Source: Alphaproteobacteria bacterium (GTDB taxonomy: Bacteria; Pseudomonadota; Alphaproteobacteria; Bin95). From it: a stretch of 39,039 bases of DNA. The stretch lies in contig JAJEAZ010000213.1 in assembly GCA_022824105.1 (NCBI GenBank), positions 1-39,039 of the forward strand, written 5' to 3'. The position numbers were made by a program, and so were the translations under genes. Below are positions 1 to 8,444 of the stretch, piece after piece; position 1 is the stretch's first letter; each line of letters starts with the position of its first letter. Under the pieces are notes generated by a model. It had not been told where the DNA came from. It did no database searches and saw only the letters and a list, made by a program, of their open reading frames with translations.

Positions 1-476
1 CCGCCGCCCTCCAGGCAGCCGAGATCGAGCAGCACGCCGATCCAGCTCAACAGCGGGTACATGTAAAGGTGAGCGTGCCACACTGAACCCGCCGCGCCGT
101 CGCCACCCGAGGAGCCGGTGCGCCCGCGCCCGGCGGGCAGACCGGGATTGATCGTGAGCCCGCCGAGGTTGGGAAAGCACCAGGGCGCCCGCGTCGCGTC
201 GACCAGCCGGGCCGGCTCCCAGACCCCGAGCGAGAGGCCGATGCGCGGGATCGGCGAGCCGCAGAGGCAGATTGGCGATCCCGGGTTCGGCGTGTCCAGC
301 ACGCCCGAGACGCTGCCGATGGCGATCGGCCCGATCGAGATCGGAAACAGGCACTCCCAGCAGACGTCCGAGATCGGATTGACGAACCGCCCGGTGCAGG
401 ACTGCGCCGAGGCAGCCCCGGACCAGAGGACGGCCGCGACCGCGAGTGCCGCCAGGGGAGCGAAGCGGCGGGTCAT
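1..476 (-). CDS. traU: TraU, conjugal transfer pilus assembly protein (partial, C-terminus outside window)
   Basis: Periplasmic F-type conjugation protein needed for DNA transfer and pilus assembly. The frame begins at ATG 476 and runs off the left edge after about 158 codons, so only the N-terminal part is present. A signal peptide (MTRRFAPLAALAVAAVLWSG, then an AxA-type end) is followed by the family-typical start of mature TraU, GRFVNPISDVCWECLFPISI, with early paired cysteines, then CLCGSPIPRIGLSLGVWEP. The ATG overlaps the stop of ssb (ATGA), so translation is probably coupled. Its position after traW agrees with F-type gene order. The family name is well supported; function cannot be judged because the rest is missing. 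Confidence 0.9.
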   Translation of the reverse strand, partial: MTRRFAPLAALAVAAVLWSGAASAQSCTGRFVNPISDVCWECLFPISIGPIAIGSVSGVLDTPNPGSPICLCGSPIPRIGLSLGVWEPARLVDATRAPWCFPNLGGLTINPGLPAGRGRTGSSGGDGAAGSVWHAHLYMYPLLSWIGVLLDLGCLEGG

Positions 477-835
477 CCCGCCGGCTCCACCCGCCGGCCC
501 GAGAGCACGTTCACCACGCCCTGCCGCCCGGCGACGATGATTTCGGTGACGGTCCGGGCCACGTCCTCGCGGTCGCGGTATTCCCGCGTCGCGATGCGGC
601 CCTCGACCAGCACCGCATCGCCCTTCCTGACCATCGTCTCCACCGCCGCCACCATGGGCCCGTAGACGACGATGCGATGCCATTCCGTGGCCTCCGCAGG
701 GTTGCCCTCGCGGTCCTTCCATTTCTCGGTGGTGGCCAGCGAGAAGGTCGCGCCCTTCTCGCCGTTCGCGAGATCGCGGATCTCCGGGTCGCGCCCGGCA
801 TGGCCCAGCAGGGTGGCGCGGTTCATGTTCAGCAT
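473..835 (-). CDS. ssb: Single-stranded DNA-binding protein (SSB), short form without acidic tail
   Basis: OB-fold single-stranded DNA-binding protein of 120 residues. It starts MLNMNRATLLGHAGRDPEIR, the usual SSB first strand, and continues with FSLATTEKWKD, EWHRIVVYGP and KGDAVLVEGRIATREY, all core OB-fold segments. It ends SGRRVEPAG, so the long disordered linker and acidic DDDIPF-like tip of chromosomal SSB are absent. A GGAGAG ribosome-binding site lies just upstream of ATG 835, and the stop overlaps the traU start. It sits between traW and traU, so it probably coats incoming or outgoing single strands during transfer. Family call is firm; the role in conjugation is inferred from position. 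Confidence 0.9.
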   Translation of the reverse strand: MLNMNRATLLGHAGRDPEIRDLANGEKGATFSLATTEKWKDREGNPAEATEWHRIVVYGPMVAAVETMVRKGDAVLVEGRIATREYRDREDVARTVTEIIVAGRQGVVNVLSGRRVEPAG

Positions 836-851
836 CGTTCTCTCCCTTCCT

Positions 852-1538
852 TCATTCGCCCTGTTGTCCGCCCGGCGTCCCGCCCGGCGCTTCCGCGCGG
901 TGCGCGTCTTCGATGGGGATTTCCGTGATGCGGAGCCGCGTCCCGGCCTGCTCGACCAGGCTCGGCGTCGCGGCGATGCCGAACCGCGCCGCGAGCCGCC
1001 CGCGCTGGTCGAAGAAGAACGGACGGCGGTGCTTCCGCATGAGCTCGAGGGGCCTGCCGGCCAGCAGCACGACTTTCGCGGGGGTCTCATGCGCGAGCGC
1101 CCAGGCGATCTCGGCCTCGCGCCTGCCGTCGACGAACAGCAGGTCGCGGGCGAGTTCGATCCGCTCCAGCGGGTTGACCCGCGTTCCGGCCGCGGCGATG
1201 AGCGTTCCGTCCGGCGTGCGGATGTCGCGTTCGACCGTGATCGCGGGATCGAGCAGGCGACTGCGTCGCTCTCGCGCAGGCGCGATCCCGGGCACGGGCT
1301 CCGGCTCTTCCAGCGTGCGCCGCGCGCGTTCGCGGGCTTCCAACTCGAAGCGCGCCAGCGCGCCCGAGCGCTGCATTTCCAGAAGGCGCGCCTCGATGGC
1401 TCCCAGAAGGTCCGGTTCCGCAATCGCCCATGACGCGCCGCGCACGCCAAGATCCTTCGCCAATGCGGCGGAGGGGATGCCTGCGGCCGGAAGGCCGGCC
1501 AGTGTCGCGGCGACCAGCAGGCTGACGGGCCGCATCAT
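852..1538 (-). CDS. traW: TraW, F-type conjugation pilus assembly protein
   Basis: Periplasmic protein acting with TraU and TrbC in F-pilus assembly. It is 228 residues, close to the family size. The N-terminus (MMRPVSLLVAATLAGLPAAG) is a signal peptide and the mature part opens with KDLGVRGASWAIAEPDLL, the characteristic TraW start (DLG..G..W.IAEPDLL). Later segments RDIRTPDGTLIAAAGTRVNP, DGRREAEIAWA and GIAATPSLVEQAG, with a thioredoxin-like TPS turn, match the family. ATG 1538 overlaps the stop of the upstream peptidase gene (ATGA). Sixteen bases separate it from ssb downstream. No defect is visible. Confidence 0.92.
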   Translation of the reverse strand: MMRPVSLLVAATLAGLPAAGIPSAALAKDLGVRGASWAIAEPDLLGAIEARLLEMQRSGALARFELEARERARRTLEEPEPVPGIAPARERRSRLLDPAITVERDIRTPDGTLIAAAGTRVNPLERIELARDLLFVDGRREAEIAWALAHETPAKVVLLAGRPLELMRKHRRPFFFDQRGRLAARFGIAATPSLVEQAGTRLRITEIPIEDAHRAEAPGGTPGGQQGE

Positions 1539-2122
1539 CGACGCGCCTCCGGCATCTCATCGTCCGCCACGTCCTCAGGCCCGACCAGCGGCCCCTCCAG
1601 GCCGATCCACGGAACGTCCGGCATCGCGATCGCCCGCCCGAGGATGCGCGCGACAGGCACCAGCCCGATCTCCGCGTAGCGGCTGTCGTGGGAATCCACG
1701 TGATCGGCGTGCACATAGAAGCGGTCCGGCGGGATGACGCCCGGCGCGATGGCCGCGAGCGGCCGCCCGTCGAGCGCATGCGTCTTCGCCCGGCCGGCGG
1801 GAACCCCGTCGAGCCGGACCGTCCCGTCCGCATCGACCGAGACCGTCATCCCCGGCACCCCGCGCACGGTCTTGAGATACGGCACCCGCGAGCCCACGGA
1901 GTCCGGCGGCTCGAACAGCACCCGGTCGCCGACCTCCGGATCCTCGCCGAACAGCGGGAACGCGGCGTAGCCCCAGGCTTTGTCCGACCAGCTCGCATTG
2001 ACATGGACGCGCGAGGCCGCGCCGAGCCAGAGCGCGGCCAGCGCGATCATCGCGCCGAGGGCAATATGGCGGCGGCGCAACGCGGCCGTCTTCGCGGCGA
2101 ATGCCGGCCGCCCGGCGCTCAC
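1535..2122 (-). CDS. traF: TraF-type S26 signal peptidase (pilin/conjugation protein processing)
   Basis: Membrane-anchored serine peptidase of family S26, of the type that processes propilin in conjugation systems (RP4 TraF/TrhF type, not the thioredoxin-like F-plasmid TraF). There is one N-terminal membrane segment at about residues 19-36. The catalytic Ser is probably Ser46 in VNASWSDKAWGY, equivalent to N-A-S-x-S-x-P-x-G-x-Y. The general-base Lys is Lys84 in PYLKTVRGVPG. The usual proline after the serine is replaced by lysine, a small departure. The start overlaps the trbI stop and the stop overlaps the traW start. The likely substrate is the TraA pilin encoded upstream. Confidence 0.88.
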   Translation of the reverse strand: MSAGRPAFAAKTAALRRRHIALGAMIALAALWLGAASRVHVNASWSDKAWGYAAFPLFGEDPEVGDRVLFEPPDSVGSRVPYLKTVRGVPGMTVSVDADGTVRLDGVPAGRAKTHALDGRPLAAIAPGVIPPDRFYVHADHVDSHDSRYAEIGLVPVARILGRAIAMPDVPWIGLEGPLVGPEDVADDEMPEARR

Positions 2123-2514
2123 GGCTTCTCTCCGGCGGACGCCGTTTCGCGCCCCGCCAGCAGCGCCGCCAGCGCCGCTTCCACTTCCGGCGTCAGGTCC
2201 GGCGCCCCGGCGGCGACCGCGCGCGCCGGCAGCAGCACCGCTCCGTGACGCCGCGATACCCGGTCGAGCGCGGCTTCGAGCGCCTCGCCCCAGGCCCGCA
2301 CGTCCTCCGCCGTCCGCCTCTCTGCCGCCGCGCGGGTCGTGTACGCGGCGGTCATCTCGCCGAGCCGCACGCTGGCGATGCCCGGCGCCGGCTCGACGCC
2401 ATACCGCAGCATCGCCGCCGCGACCGCAGCCGCCACGGCGCCCGAAAGCAGCACCGCCGACACCATCACCGGCCAGCTTGACCCGTTCCGGTCCATGTCA
2501 GGCCTGCGCGGCAT
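2119..2514 (-). CDS. trbI: TrbI, F-type conjugation inner-membrane protein
   Basis: Small inner-membrane protein linked to pilus extension and retraction in F-type systems. It has 131 residues from ATG 2514, or 125 from ATG 2496, which lies one base after the upstream stop. There is one membrane helix at about residues 14-36. The family-typical short motif APGIASVRLGEMTAAYT follows it and the rest is a hydrophilic, helical periplasmic part. The position between traC and traW is the F-plasmid order. The call rests on length, topology, motif and gene order; no catalytic residues are expected. Confidence 0.8.
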   Translation of the reverse strand: MPRRPDMDRNGSSWPVMVSAVLLSGAVAAAVAAAMLRYGVEPAPGIASVRLGEMTAAYTTRAAAERRTAEDVRAWGEALEAALDRVSRRHGAVLLPARAVAAGAPDLTPEVEAALAALLAGRETASAGEKP

Positions 2515-3136
2515 CCGCCTCGCCCGACACGTCCGTTCGGGAGATGCGCCCGCGCCGCTCCTCGTCCGGCCCGGCGAGCGCCCGGAAGCGGGCGATCCAT
2601 ATCTGGGCGGCCTTGTCCGGCGGGATGCTGCGGATGCGCCGCTTCAGCGGCGGGAAGGCGACCCCGGCGCCCACCGGCGCATCCCCGTCGAGCAGGTCGC
2701 GGCTCTCGGCAGCCGACGCCATGCGGGTGACGAACTTCAACAACTCCGCCTGTTCCTCGTCGAGCACCGCATCGAGGCCGGCGGCCTCGCGCACCGCGGT
2801 CTCGATCCCGGCGGCGAGCTTCCCGGCCCGTTCGACCGCGCGCTGCGAGTCCGGCAGTCGCCCCCGGAGCCAGGCGGACGGCGCATTCGCGATGAGCGCG
2901 TGCAGCGCCAGCCGCCGCCGGTCCTCCTCGCCCAGCCCGTCGAGCGCCTCGATCTCTTCCGACACGATCACCGCATGAGCCGCGACCGAGTGGTACTGCC
3001 GCAGGCAGCCGCCCCGCCGGCAGGTGTTGGCCAGCACATGGGCCAGCGCCTCGAAGTCGATGTCGGCCGCTGTCACGGTCTCCGGGTCCTCCGGCCAGTT
3101 GAGCGGATGTTCGGCGGCGGCGGTCTTCGCGGTCAT
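2498..3136 (-). CDS. HD-domain-like phosphohydrolase with metal-binding residues lost
   Basis: 212 residues resembling the HD/YfbR-like phosphohydrolases found in conjugative elements. The N-terminal fold markers are present: DIDFEALAHVLANTCRRGG then QYHSVAAHAVIVSEEIEAL, with His49 and His54. Where active members have ALLHDAPEAYxGD, this protein reads ALIANAPSAWLRG: His becomes Ala83, Asp becomes Asn84, Glu becomes Ser87 and the last Asp becomes Gly. With the HD pair gone it should not bind the usual metal, so it is either a non-catalytic adaptor or a decaying gene. The frame itself is intact and overlaps the traC stop (ATGA). Confidence 0.75.
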   Translation of the reverse strand: MTAKTAAAEHPLNWPEDPETVTAADIDFEALAHVLANTCRRGGCLRQYHSVAAHAVIVSEEIEALDGLGEEDRRRLALHALIANAPSAWLRGRLPDSQRAVERAGKLAAGIETAVREAAGLDAVLDEEQAELLKFVTRMASAAESRDLLDGDAPVGAGVAFPPLKRRIRSIPPDKAAQIWIARFRALAGPDEERRGRISRTDVSGEADAAQA

Positions 3137-4919
3137 GGGGTTGCCTCCGTTTCTGATGGTTCGGATTGGCCCGCAGCGGCGGGGGCGTCCCCCGCGAGGG
3201 GAGCGTCCCCGGCGAGGCGGTCGATGGCCTCGACGGTGGTGAGTCCCTGCGCCTTGAGGTTCTCCACGGCGGCGAACGCCGGCCCCCTCGACGAGAACAG
3301 CGCCACCGACCAGGCATCGAGCACGAGGCGCGCGACGCGCCAGCCGTCCGGGCCGTGCAGCACCAGCTCGGCATAGCGGCCGTCGGCTGTGGTCAGGCTC
3401 TTGAGCGCGCGCTCCATGCCCGGGTCACAGTGGATGCGCTTCTCGGACTTCAGGAGCTCGACCGACTCGTCCTTCTGCGCGAGGAAGATCGTCCAGTCCG
3501 AGTTCTCCCACGCCGCGCGCGCGGCCGGGTTGGCGTAGTAGTCGTTCACCGACTGGGTGCCGGTGATGAGCGCGCCGCGGTACTTCCGCGCGCGCCGGGC
3601 GGCGCCTTCGAGGAACGCCCGGCTGTCCTCGCCGGAGAGCAGGTCCCAGGCCTCGTCGATGACGATGGCCTTCGCCCGGGTGCGGGGGCCGTGATACATG
3701 CGTTGCGTGCTGAGGAAGACGACGAGCATCAGCACGACGGCCTGGACGTCGCCCCGGCCCTTGAGCTCGGCCAGCGCTCCGCGTTCACCCGCCAGCCCTG
3801 GCCGTGATAGATCGCGCGGACCGCCTGCTCGGCCTCGTCGAGCGCATCGAGGGGCGCATAGACGGCAGCCATGTAGCAGGCGCGGACCAGCTTCTCGCCG
3901 TCCTTGATCCGCTCGGTCACCGCCTGCCAATCGCGCGCTTTCTCGGGCAGGCCGGGGAGGTAGCGCGCGATCCCGGTGCCGGCCTGCTGGGTCGCGCGGG
4001 CGGACTTGAGGAACGCCTTCTCGCCCGCCGCCTCGTCGCCGGTGGTGACGGTGAGGCAGGTCAGGACGGGACAGCCCGGTTGCAGGAAGTCGCGGTGGAA
4101 GTCGCCGATCAGCGCGTTGCCGCGCCAGCCCGGCCAGACCTCGGGGAAGGCGATGGCCGAGAGCACCCGGACGGCGATGTCCTGATCGTCGGGGTGGTGG
4201 AAGGCGAGGCCGGTCGGATGGACCGTGAGCGCGCGGCCGGGCGCGATGCACTGCTCGTGCAGCGGATCGCGCGGCGCCCAGCGGCGCGCCGGCCGCTCGG
4301 TCCCGCCGTCGCGGTGGCCGCCGACATCCGGCGCGACCAGCTCGGCCGCGAGCGAGAGCAGCGCGTCGGGCTCCAGCCGCCGGGTGGCTGCGCCCGCCGA
4401 GGCGAGCGTCCCCTCCAGCGCCCGGCGGAAGGCGCCGAGCGCGGTTTCCGTCGCCGGGCCCGGCAGGGCCGTGAGGCAGGCGGTCACGAACACCCGGTAG
4501 TCCGAGAGCGTGAAGGGCGGGCCGCCAGCGTGCAACCGGCGCCAGCCACCCGGTGCAATCAGGTCGCGGCGGCGCGTGCCCATCCGGGCGAGCGCCCCGC
4601 CAGCGTCCGAACGCGGCCAGGCCCAGGCGCGCGAAGCGGCCCCGAAGCGCGGGCTTGCCCAGTGAATGACCTGGACCGTGCAGCGCTCGGGCGCGGCGTC
4701 GGCGAGCGTCCCCGCCAGCGCCCCCAGGGTCTCGGCGTCGATCCCGGCAAACGGCGGCAGTTCCATGACGAACCCCACCGATCCCGCGTTGACGTAGAGC
4801 TCGCTCGATTCGTCGAAGGCCCGCCAGGGCAGCAGCGCATGCAGCGCGGCCGGCATCTCCGGCGGCGACCAGGGGCCGGGCGCCTCCGGCCCCTCGAACA
4901 GCTCCACCAGCCGCTTCAC
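3133..4919 (-). pseudogene. traC: TraC conjugation ATPase, internally deleted and frameshifted
   Basis: TraC is the cytoplasmic VirB4-like ATPase that powers F-pilus assembly. The gene starts at GTG 4919, overlapping the traV stop (GTGA), with KRLVELFEGPEAPGPWSPPE and then LLPWRAFDESSELYVNAGSV, a typical N-terminus. This frame continues to AIYHGQGWRVNAERW and terminates at 3729. The C-terminal half is in another frame from about 3785: AELKGRGDVQAVVLMLVVF, then the Walker B strand KAIVIDEAWDLLSG, and TGTQSVNDYYANPAARAAWE to the stop at 3133. Against F or SXT TraC, roughly 240 residues between these blocks, including the Walker A loop, are absent. The total is about 595 codons instead of about 800-850. 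The junction is near 3770-3785. An assembly error is the main alternative. Confidence 0.85.
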
Positions 4920-5500
4920 CGCCCGAGCCTCCAGCCGGCCGGCTCCAGCACGACCCGCACGTACGAGGCCTCGCGGTAGACGCCGCCGGCGTCGACGAAC
5001 GGCGCGATCCAGATGCGCGCCAGCACCTCGTCGGTGCGCAGATTGGCGCCATGAGGGGCTTCGCCGCCCGCGCGAAGTCCGGACGCAACCGGTTCGGCCG
5101 GAAGAGGGGCAGGGGCCTCGACCGGCAGAAGCCGGACCGGGCCGGACGCGGCGGCCTTCTCCCCGCCGGCGGTTCCGCCTTCCAACAGCCGCGCCAGCCA
5201 GGCGAAGGGATCGAACCCGGCGCAATCCGCCTTGCACGCGGTATCCACCCTCCGCGGCGCCGCGCCGTTCTCCCCGCCGCGCACCCGCCAGAGCGGCTCC
5301 CCGAGGACCGTATGCCGGGCCGCATCCATGTCCGGCACCGCCGGATCGGCCGCGGCGACGCTGTCGCAGGTCCCGGCGTCCGACAGCGGGCACTGCCAGC
5401 TCTCGCCGACATGGCCCGACGAACAGCCGGCGAGCAGGAGCGCGGCAAACGCGGCGGAAGGAAGCGTCCAGCGCGGCGCAGGGTTGATCGGGTGGGTCAT
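4916..5500 (-). CDS. traV: TraV, outer-membrane lipoprotein of the transfer core complex
   Basis: TraV is the VirB7-like lipoprotein that, with TraK and TraB, forms the envelope-spanning core of F-type secretion systems. The 194-residue product has a signal peptide ending in the lipobox LLAGC, so it should be lipidated at that cysteine. Several further cysteines follow (WQCPLSDAGTCDS; VDTACKADCAGFD), as is usual in TraV. The C-terminus holds RIWIAPFVDAGGVYREASYV and LEPAGWRL, the family signature. The start overlaps the traB stop (ATGA) and the stop overlaps the traC GTG. It appears intact. Confidence 0.9.
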   Translation of the reverse strand: MTHPINPAPRWTLPSAAFAALLLAGCSSGHVGESWQCPLSDAGTCDSVAAADPAVPDMDAARHTVLGEPLWRVRGGENGAAPRRVDTACKADCAGFDPFAWLARLLEGGTAGGEKAAASGPVRLLPVEAPAPLPAEPVASGLRAGGEAPHGANLRTDEVLARIWIAPFVDAGGVYREASYVRVVLEPAGWRLGR

Positions 5501-6810
5501 TGTCCTTGTCCTTTCCTGGCGGTCTGGATCGGCGCGCGGCCGTCGATGCGGGCGCCCTCGAGGAACACCAGCGTCACCTTCGTGCCGGCCTGGAGCTGGA
5601 TCACCGGCTGGTACTGCTCGGCCCGGCGGATCATGTAGTCGGCCACCTTCTGCCCGGCGCTCGACGCGCCGGCGCCGAGGCCGGCTCGGCCGATGTCGCC
5701 GAGACCGGAGTTGGCCACGGCCGCGCCCGCGCCTGTGGCGACCGCCTGCGGCTGGAACGCCTGGGCGACGCCCTGGCCCGCGCCCGAGACCAGCCCGGCG
5801 AGGAACGCCTTCTCGACCAGCGCGCCCTCGCGGCTCACCACGGGGCCGCGCACCCCGGTCTTGCCCGAGCCCGCGACGAACCCCGCCACGTCGGTCTCGA
5901 CCACCGTGCCGGGCGCGGGCCCGGCGCAGGTCATGGTGCGGAACCTGGCGTAGACCTTCTCCGAGGAGAGGTCGCCGTGGGCCGCGCCGGTGACGGTGCA
6001 GCCGTCGACGTCGACCTGGAGCGCGGTTCCGTCTTCGGCCGCTGTCCAGGCCGGGCCGGTTATGCGGAACAGCACCGGACGGGGATCGCCCTGGGACGAC
6101 ACCCCGGCCGAGGCGTCGACGCCGGCCAGCACCACCGCCTCGGCATGGGCGCCCGCCGGCAGCCACACCGACACCGGCTTCGCCACCGCGTCGGCCACCA
6201 GCTCGGGGCCTGTCCCGGACCCCGATCCGGGACCGGAACGGGGGTCGGCCGCCGACGATTGCGGCTCCCCCTCCAGCTCGAAGGTCTCGATCATGCGACC
6301 CGGCGCGAGCGGTGCGGCCTGCCGCGGCTGGTCGCCGGACGACGCATTCCCCGTCGCCCGGAAATACTCGCCCGAACCGGTCGCTTCGCCCGGCACGCCG
6401 CCCGGCGTTCCGGCCTGCGTGCCGTCCGGCGGTTCCAGCCCGCGCCGCAGCTCGTCGATCATCGCCGCCTGCCGGTCGATGACCTTGCGCGCATCCGCCG
6501 CGTCCGCCTCCAGCCTGGCGCGCAGCCGTTCGTTGTCGGCCCTGAGCGTCCGCGCTTCCTGCTGCATCTCGCGGATCCGGGTCTCGATGCCGCCGAGGCG
6601 GGCCTCCGAGCGCCGCGTCCAGACCTGCTCCGCCGCGTCCGGCCCGGCGATCTCCGCCTCGATGCCGCTTTGCGGCGCCGGCCCCGTGCCGCCGCCCATG
6701 CCGAGCCACGCGGCGAGAGCCACCAGCAGCACCGCCGCGACCGCGGAGAACAGCAGCAGCTGGCGCCGCCTGACCGCCCCGGGATCGCCCGTGTCGGCGC
6801 GGGCGCTCAT
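5497..6810 (-). CDS. traB: TraB, VirB10-like core complex protein
   Basis: VirB10-like protein spanning from the inner membrane to the outer-membrane core. The 437-residue product has a membrane helix at about residues 17-37, a coiled-coil stretch at about 45-115 rich in Arg, Glu and Leu, and a Pro/Gly-rich linker. The TrbI/VirB10 beta domain starts near KPVSVWLPAGAHAEAVVLAG. Typical segments are VDVDGCTVTGAAHGDLSSEK, RGPVVSREGALVEKAFLAG and VIQLQAGTKVTLVFLEGA close to the C-terminus. Both ends overlap the neighbouring tra genes by four bases. No defect is seen. Confidence 0.93.
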   Translation of the reverse strand: MSARADTGDPGAVRRRQLLLFSAVAAVLLVALAAWLGMGGGTGPAPQSGIEAEIAGPDAAEQVWTRRSEARLGGIETRIREMQQEARTLRADNERLRARLEADAADARKVIDRQAAMIDELRRGLEPPDGTQAGTPGGVPGEATGSGEYFRATGNASSGDQPRQAAPLAPGRMIETFELEGEPQSSAADPRSGPGSGSGTGPELVADAVAKPVSVWLPAGAHAEAVVLAGVDASAGVSSQGDPRPVLFRITGPAWTAAEDGTALQVDVDGCTVTGAAHGDLSSEKVYARFRTMTCAGPAPGTVVETDVAGFVAGSGKTGVRGPVVSREGALVEKAFLAGLVSGAGQGVAQAFQPQAVATGAGAAVANSGLGDIGRAGLGAGASSAGQKVADYMIRRAEQYQPVIQLQAGTKVTLVFLEGARIDGRAPIQTARKGQGQ

Positions 6811-7577
6811 CGCGGTTCTCCCGCCGCAACGGCTTCGGTCACCGCCACGACCAGCCGGCCGCCGCCCGGACCCGAGCCCGGCGCCGCCAGCCAGAGCGCG
6901 GCCACGCGGCCCATGCCCGGAAGCGCGCCGATGGTCCCGGCGAGGCCCGCGCCGCCATCCGCATCCGCCGATGCCGGATGCGCGGCCTCGAACACGAGCG
7001 CCGCGAAGCGCGGACCCCGCCAGGTCTCGATGAGGTTCATGCCGTCAGGGAAGACTCCCGCGCCGCGCGCGATCTCATAGCCGGGCAGCGTCTCGCGCCG
7101 GGCGACGCCGCGCACCAGCCGCACCAGCGCCGCGATGTGCGGGCCGCCGTCAACCGGATCGGCGACCGCCGCGCCCGGCAGGGCGGCCGCGTTGCGGATC
7201 AGGATCTGCGCCGAGTCCCGAACCGCCGGCATCAGGGTCAGCCGGTAGGTGAATCCCCGCTCGGTGCCGAGGAACAGGGTGACGGGATCGCCTTCCGCGC
7301 CGGCATCCGGCGAGAGCGGCCTCAGATAGAGGTCGCCCGATCGGGCGTCGTGCTCGACCGCGAACCCGTCCGGCGCGCGCACCACCCTGGCGATCCGGTC
7401 GCCCGCCAGCGCGATGCGGTTGACGCCCGTGGCCGAGATTTCCGCGGCGAGCTCGGCATGGTTGGCCGCGTCGAGAATCTGCATGGCCAACGCGGGGGCA
7501 GGCGCCGCGAACGCGGCCATGCAGCCAAGCGCGATGGCGAAGAGCGGCGCGAACCGCCGCCGGTATTCCCGTGTCAT
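6807..7577 (-). CDS. traK: TraK, VirB9-like secretin-type core protein
   Basis: TraK is the VirB9-like periplasmic component of the F-type core, lying between TraB and the TraV lipoprotein. The 256-residue product has a signal peptide ending in APALA and a mature N-terminal domain with NHAELAAEISATGVNRIALA and DRIARVVRAPDGFAVEHDAR. The segment VTLFLGTERGFTYRLTLMP is typical for TraK. The C-terminal domain includes ETLPGYEIARGAGVFPDGMN and NLIETWRGPRFAALVFEA. The gene overlaps traE upstream and traB downstream by four bases each. Confidence 0.92.
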   Translation of the reverse strand: MTREYRRRFAPLFAIALGCMAAFAAPAPALAMQILDAANHAELAAEISATGVNRIALAGDRIARVVRAPDGFAVEHDARSGDLYLRPLSPDAGAEGDPVTLFLGTERGFTYRLTLMPAVRDSAQILIRNAAALPGAAVADPVDGGPHIAALVRLVRGVARRETLPGYEIARGAGVFPDGMNLIETWRGPRFAALVFEAAHPASADADGGAGLAGTIGALPGMGRVAALWLAAPGSGPGGGRLVVAVTEAVAAGEPR

Positions 7578-8146
7578 CGTTCGTCCTCCAACTGTTCGAA
7601 GCGCAGCAGCGCGATCCGCCCGGCGTCGATGCGGAAGGCGAGCCGGTAGCGCCGGTCCTCGCGCGAAGCCTCCTCGCGGCCGATCCAGGTCGCGAGCTCG
7701 CCCGCGATCTCGACCGTGAGCCGCGCCGGGTCGGCCTCGATCCCGGTCGGGTAGAAGGCGCTCGCCATGTCGCGCCCGGCCAGGCGCGCCGCCTCGGCCT
7801 CGACCCAGGCGCCGATCGCGCCCCGCGCCGAGGCATGGCTCATCCGCGCCGCTGCGGCCCGGACGTGAGAAGCGTTCTCGGGCGTCAGCGTCAGCAGCGT
7901 CACCGCCACCGTGCGCGCGATGTCCTCCAGGTAGCGGGCGCCGGCCATGCCGGACCCGGCGCTTGCGCCGCCGACCTCCCAGGGCGGCCCTGCCGCCGCC
8001 GGCACCAGCACCGTCACCGTCTCGCGCCCGGCGAACCCCACGGTGAGCGCCAGGTTCGCCGTCATCGAGAGCGCCAGCAGCAGCCCGAGCGCGATGCGGA
8101 TGTCCCGCACCCGCCGGAGCCCCGCGTCCATGTCCGCGCGCCGCAT
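7574..8146 (-). CDS. traE: TraE, VirB8-like conjugation protein
   Basis: TraE is a VirB8-like inner-membrane protein. The 190 residues start with a short cytoplasmic part and one membrane helix (about residues 18-38, IALGLLLALSMTANLALTVG). A periplasmic NTF2-like domain follows, containing ARYLEDIARTVAVTLLTLTP, SAFYPTGIEADPARLTVEIA and RLAFRIDAGRIALLRFEQLE, all family-typical. Four bases separate the start from the traL stop, and the stop overlaps the traK start. It looks complete. Confidence 0.92.
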   Translation of the reverse strand: MRRADMDAGLRRVRDIRIALGLLLALSMTANLALTVGFAGRETVTVLVPAAAGPPWEVGGASAGSGMAGARYLEDIARTVAVTLLTLTPENASHVRAAAARMSHASARGAIGAWVEAEAARLAGRDMASAFYPTGIEADPARLTVEIAGELATWIGREEASREDRRYRLAFRIDAGRIALLRFEQLEDER

Positions 8147-8150
8147 CGCC

Positions 8151-8444
8151 TCAGCCCACGAAGCGCCGGAGGTGGCTCGGCGGCGTCGCCTTCAGCCGCA
8201 GCACGAAGTCCGGCAGGAACCAGTAGAGCGCGTAGCGCGCGATGTTGGCCCCGCCGCCGCGCTTGACGCGCCTCAAGAGCAGCCAGCCGCCGGCGCCGGC
8301 GACCAAGCCCGGCACGAACTGGTTGGCCGCCAGCCCCAGCAGGGCCGGGCCCAGCAGCGCGGCGGCCTCGTCGACGGTCCAGAACAGCCAGCGCTCCGGG
8401 TCGTCGAGCCGGCGCGGGATGGTGTGGCGGGCCGCGTCGTTCAT
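8151..8444 (-). CDS. traL: TraL, small pilus assembly membrane protein
   Basis: TraL is a VirB3-like small inner-membrane protein required for pilus assembly. The 97 residues contain the family opening IPRRLDDPERWLFWTVDEAA, a hydrophobic double segment (residues about 30-57) and the tail RYALYWFLPDFVLRLKATPP. The start codon shares one base with the traA stop (TGATG), indicating coupled translation with the pilin gene. Confidence 0.92.
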   Translation of the reverse strand: MNDAARHTIPRRLDDPERWLFWTVDEAAALLGPALLGLAANQFVPGLVAGAGGWLLLRRVKRGGGANIARYALYWFLPDFVLRLKATPPSHLRRFVG

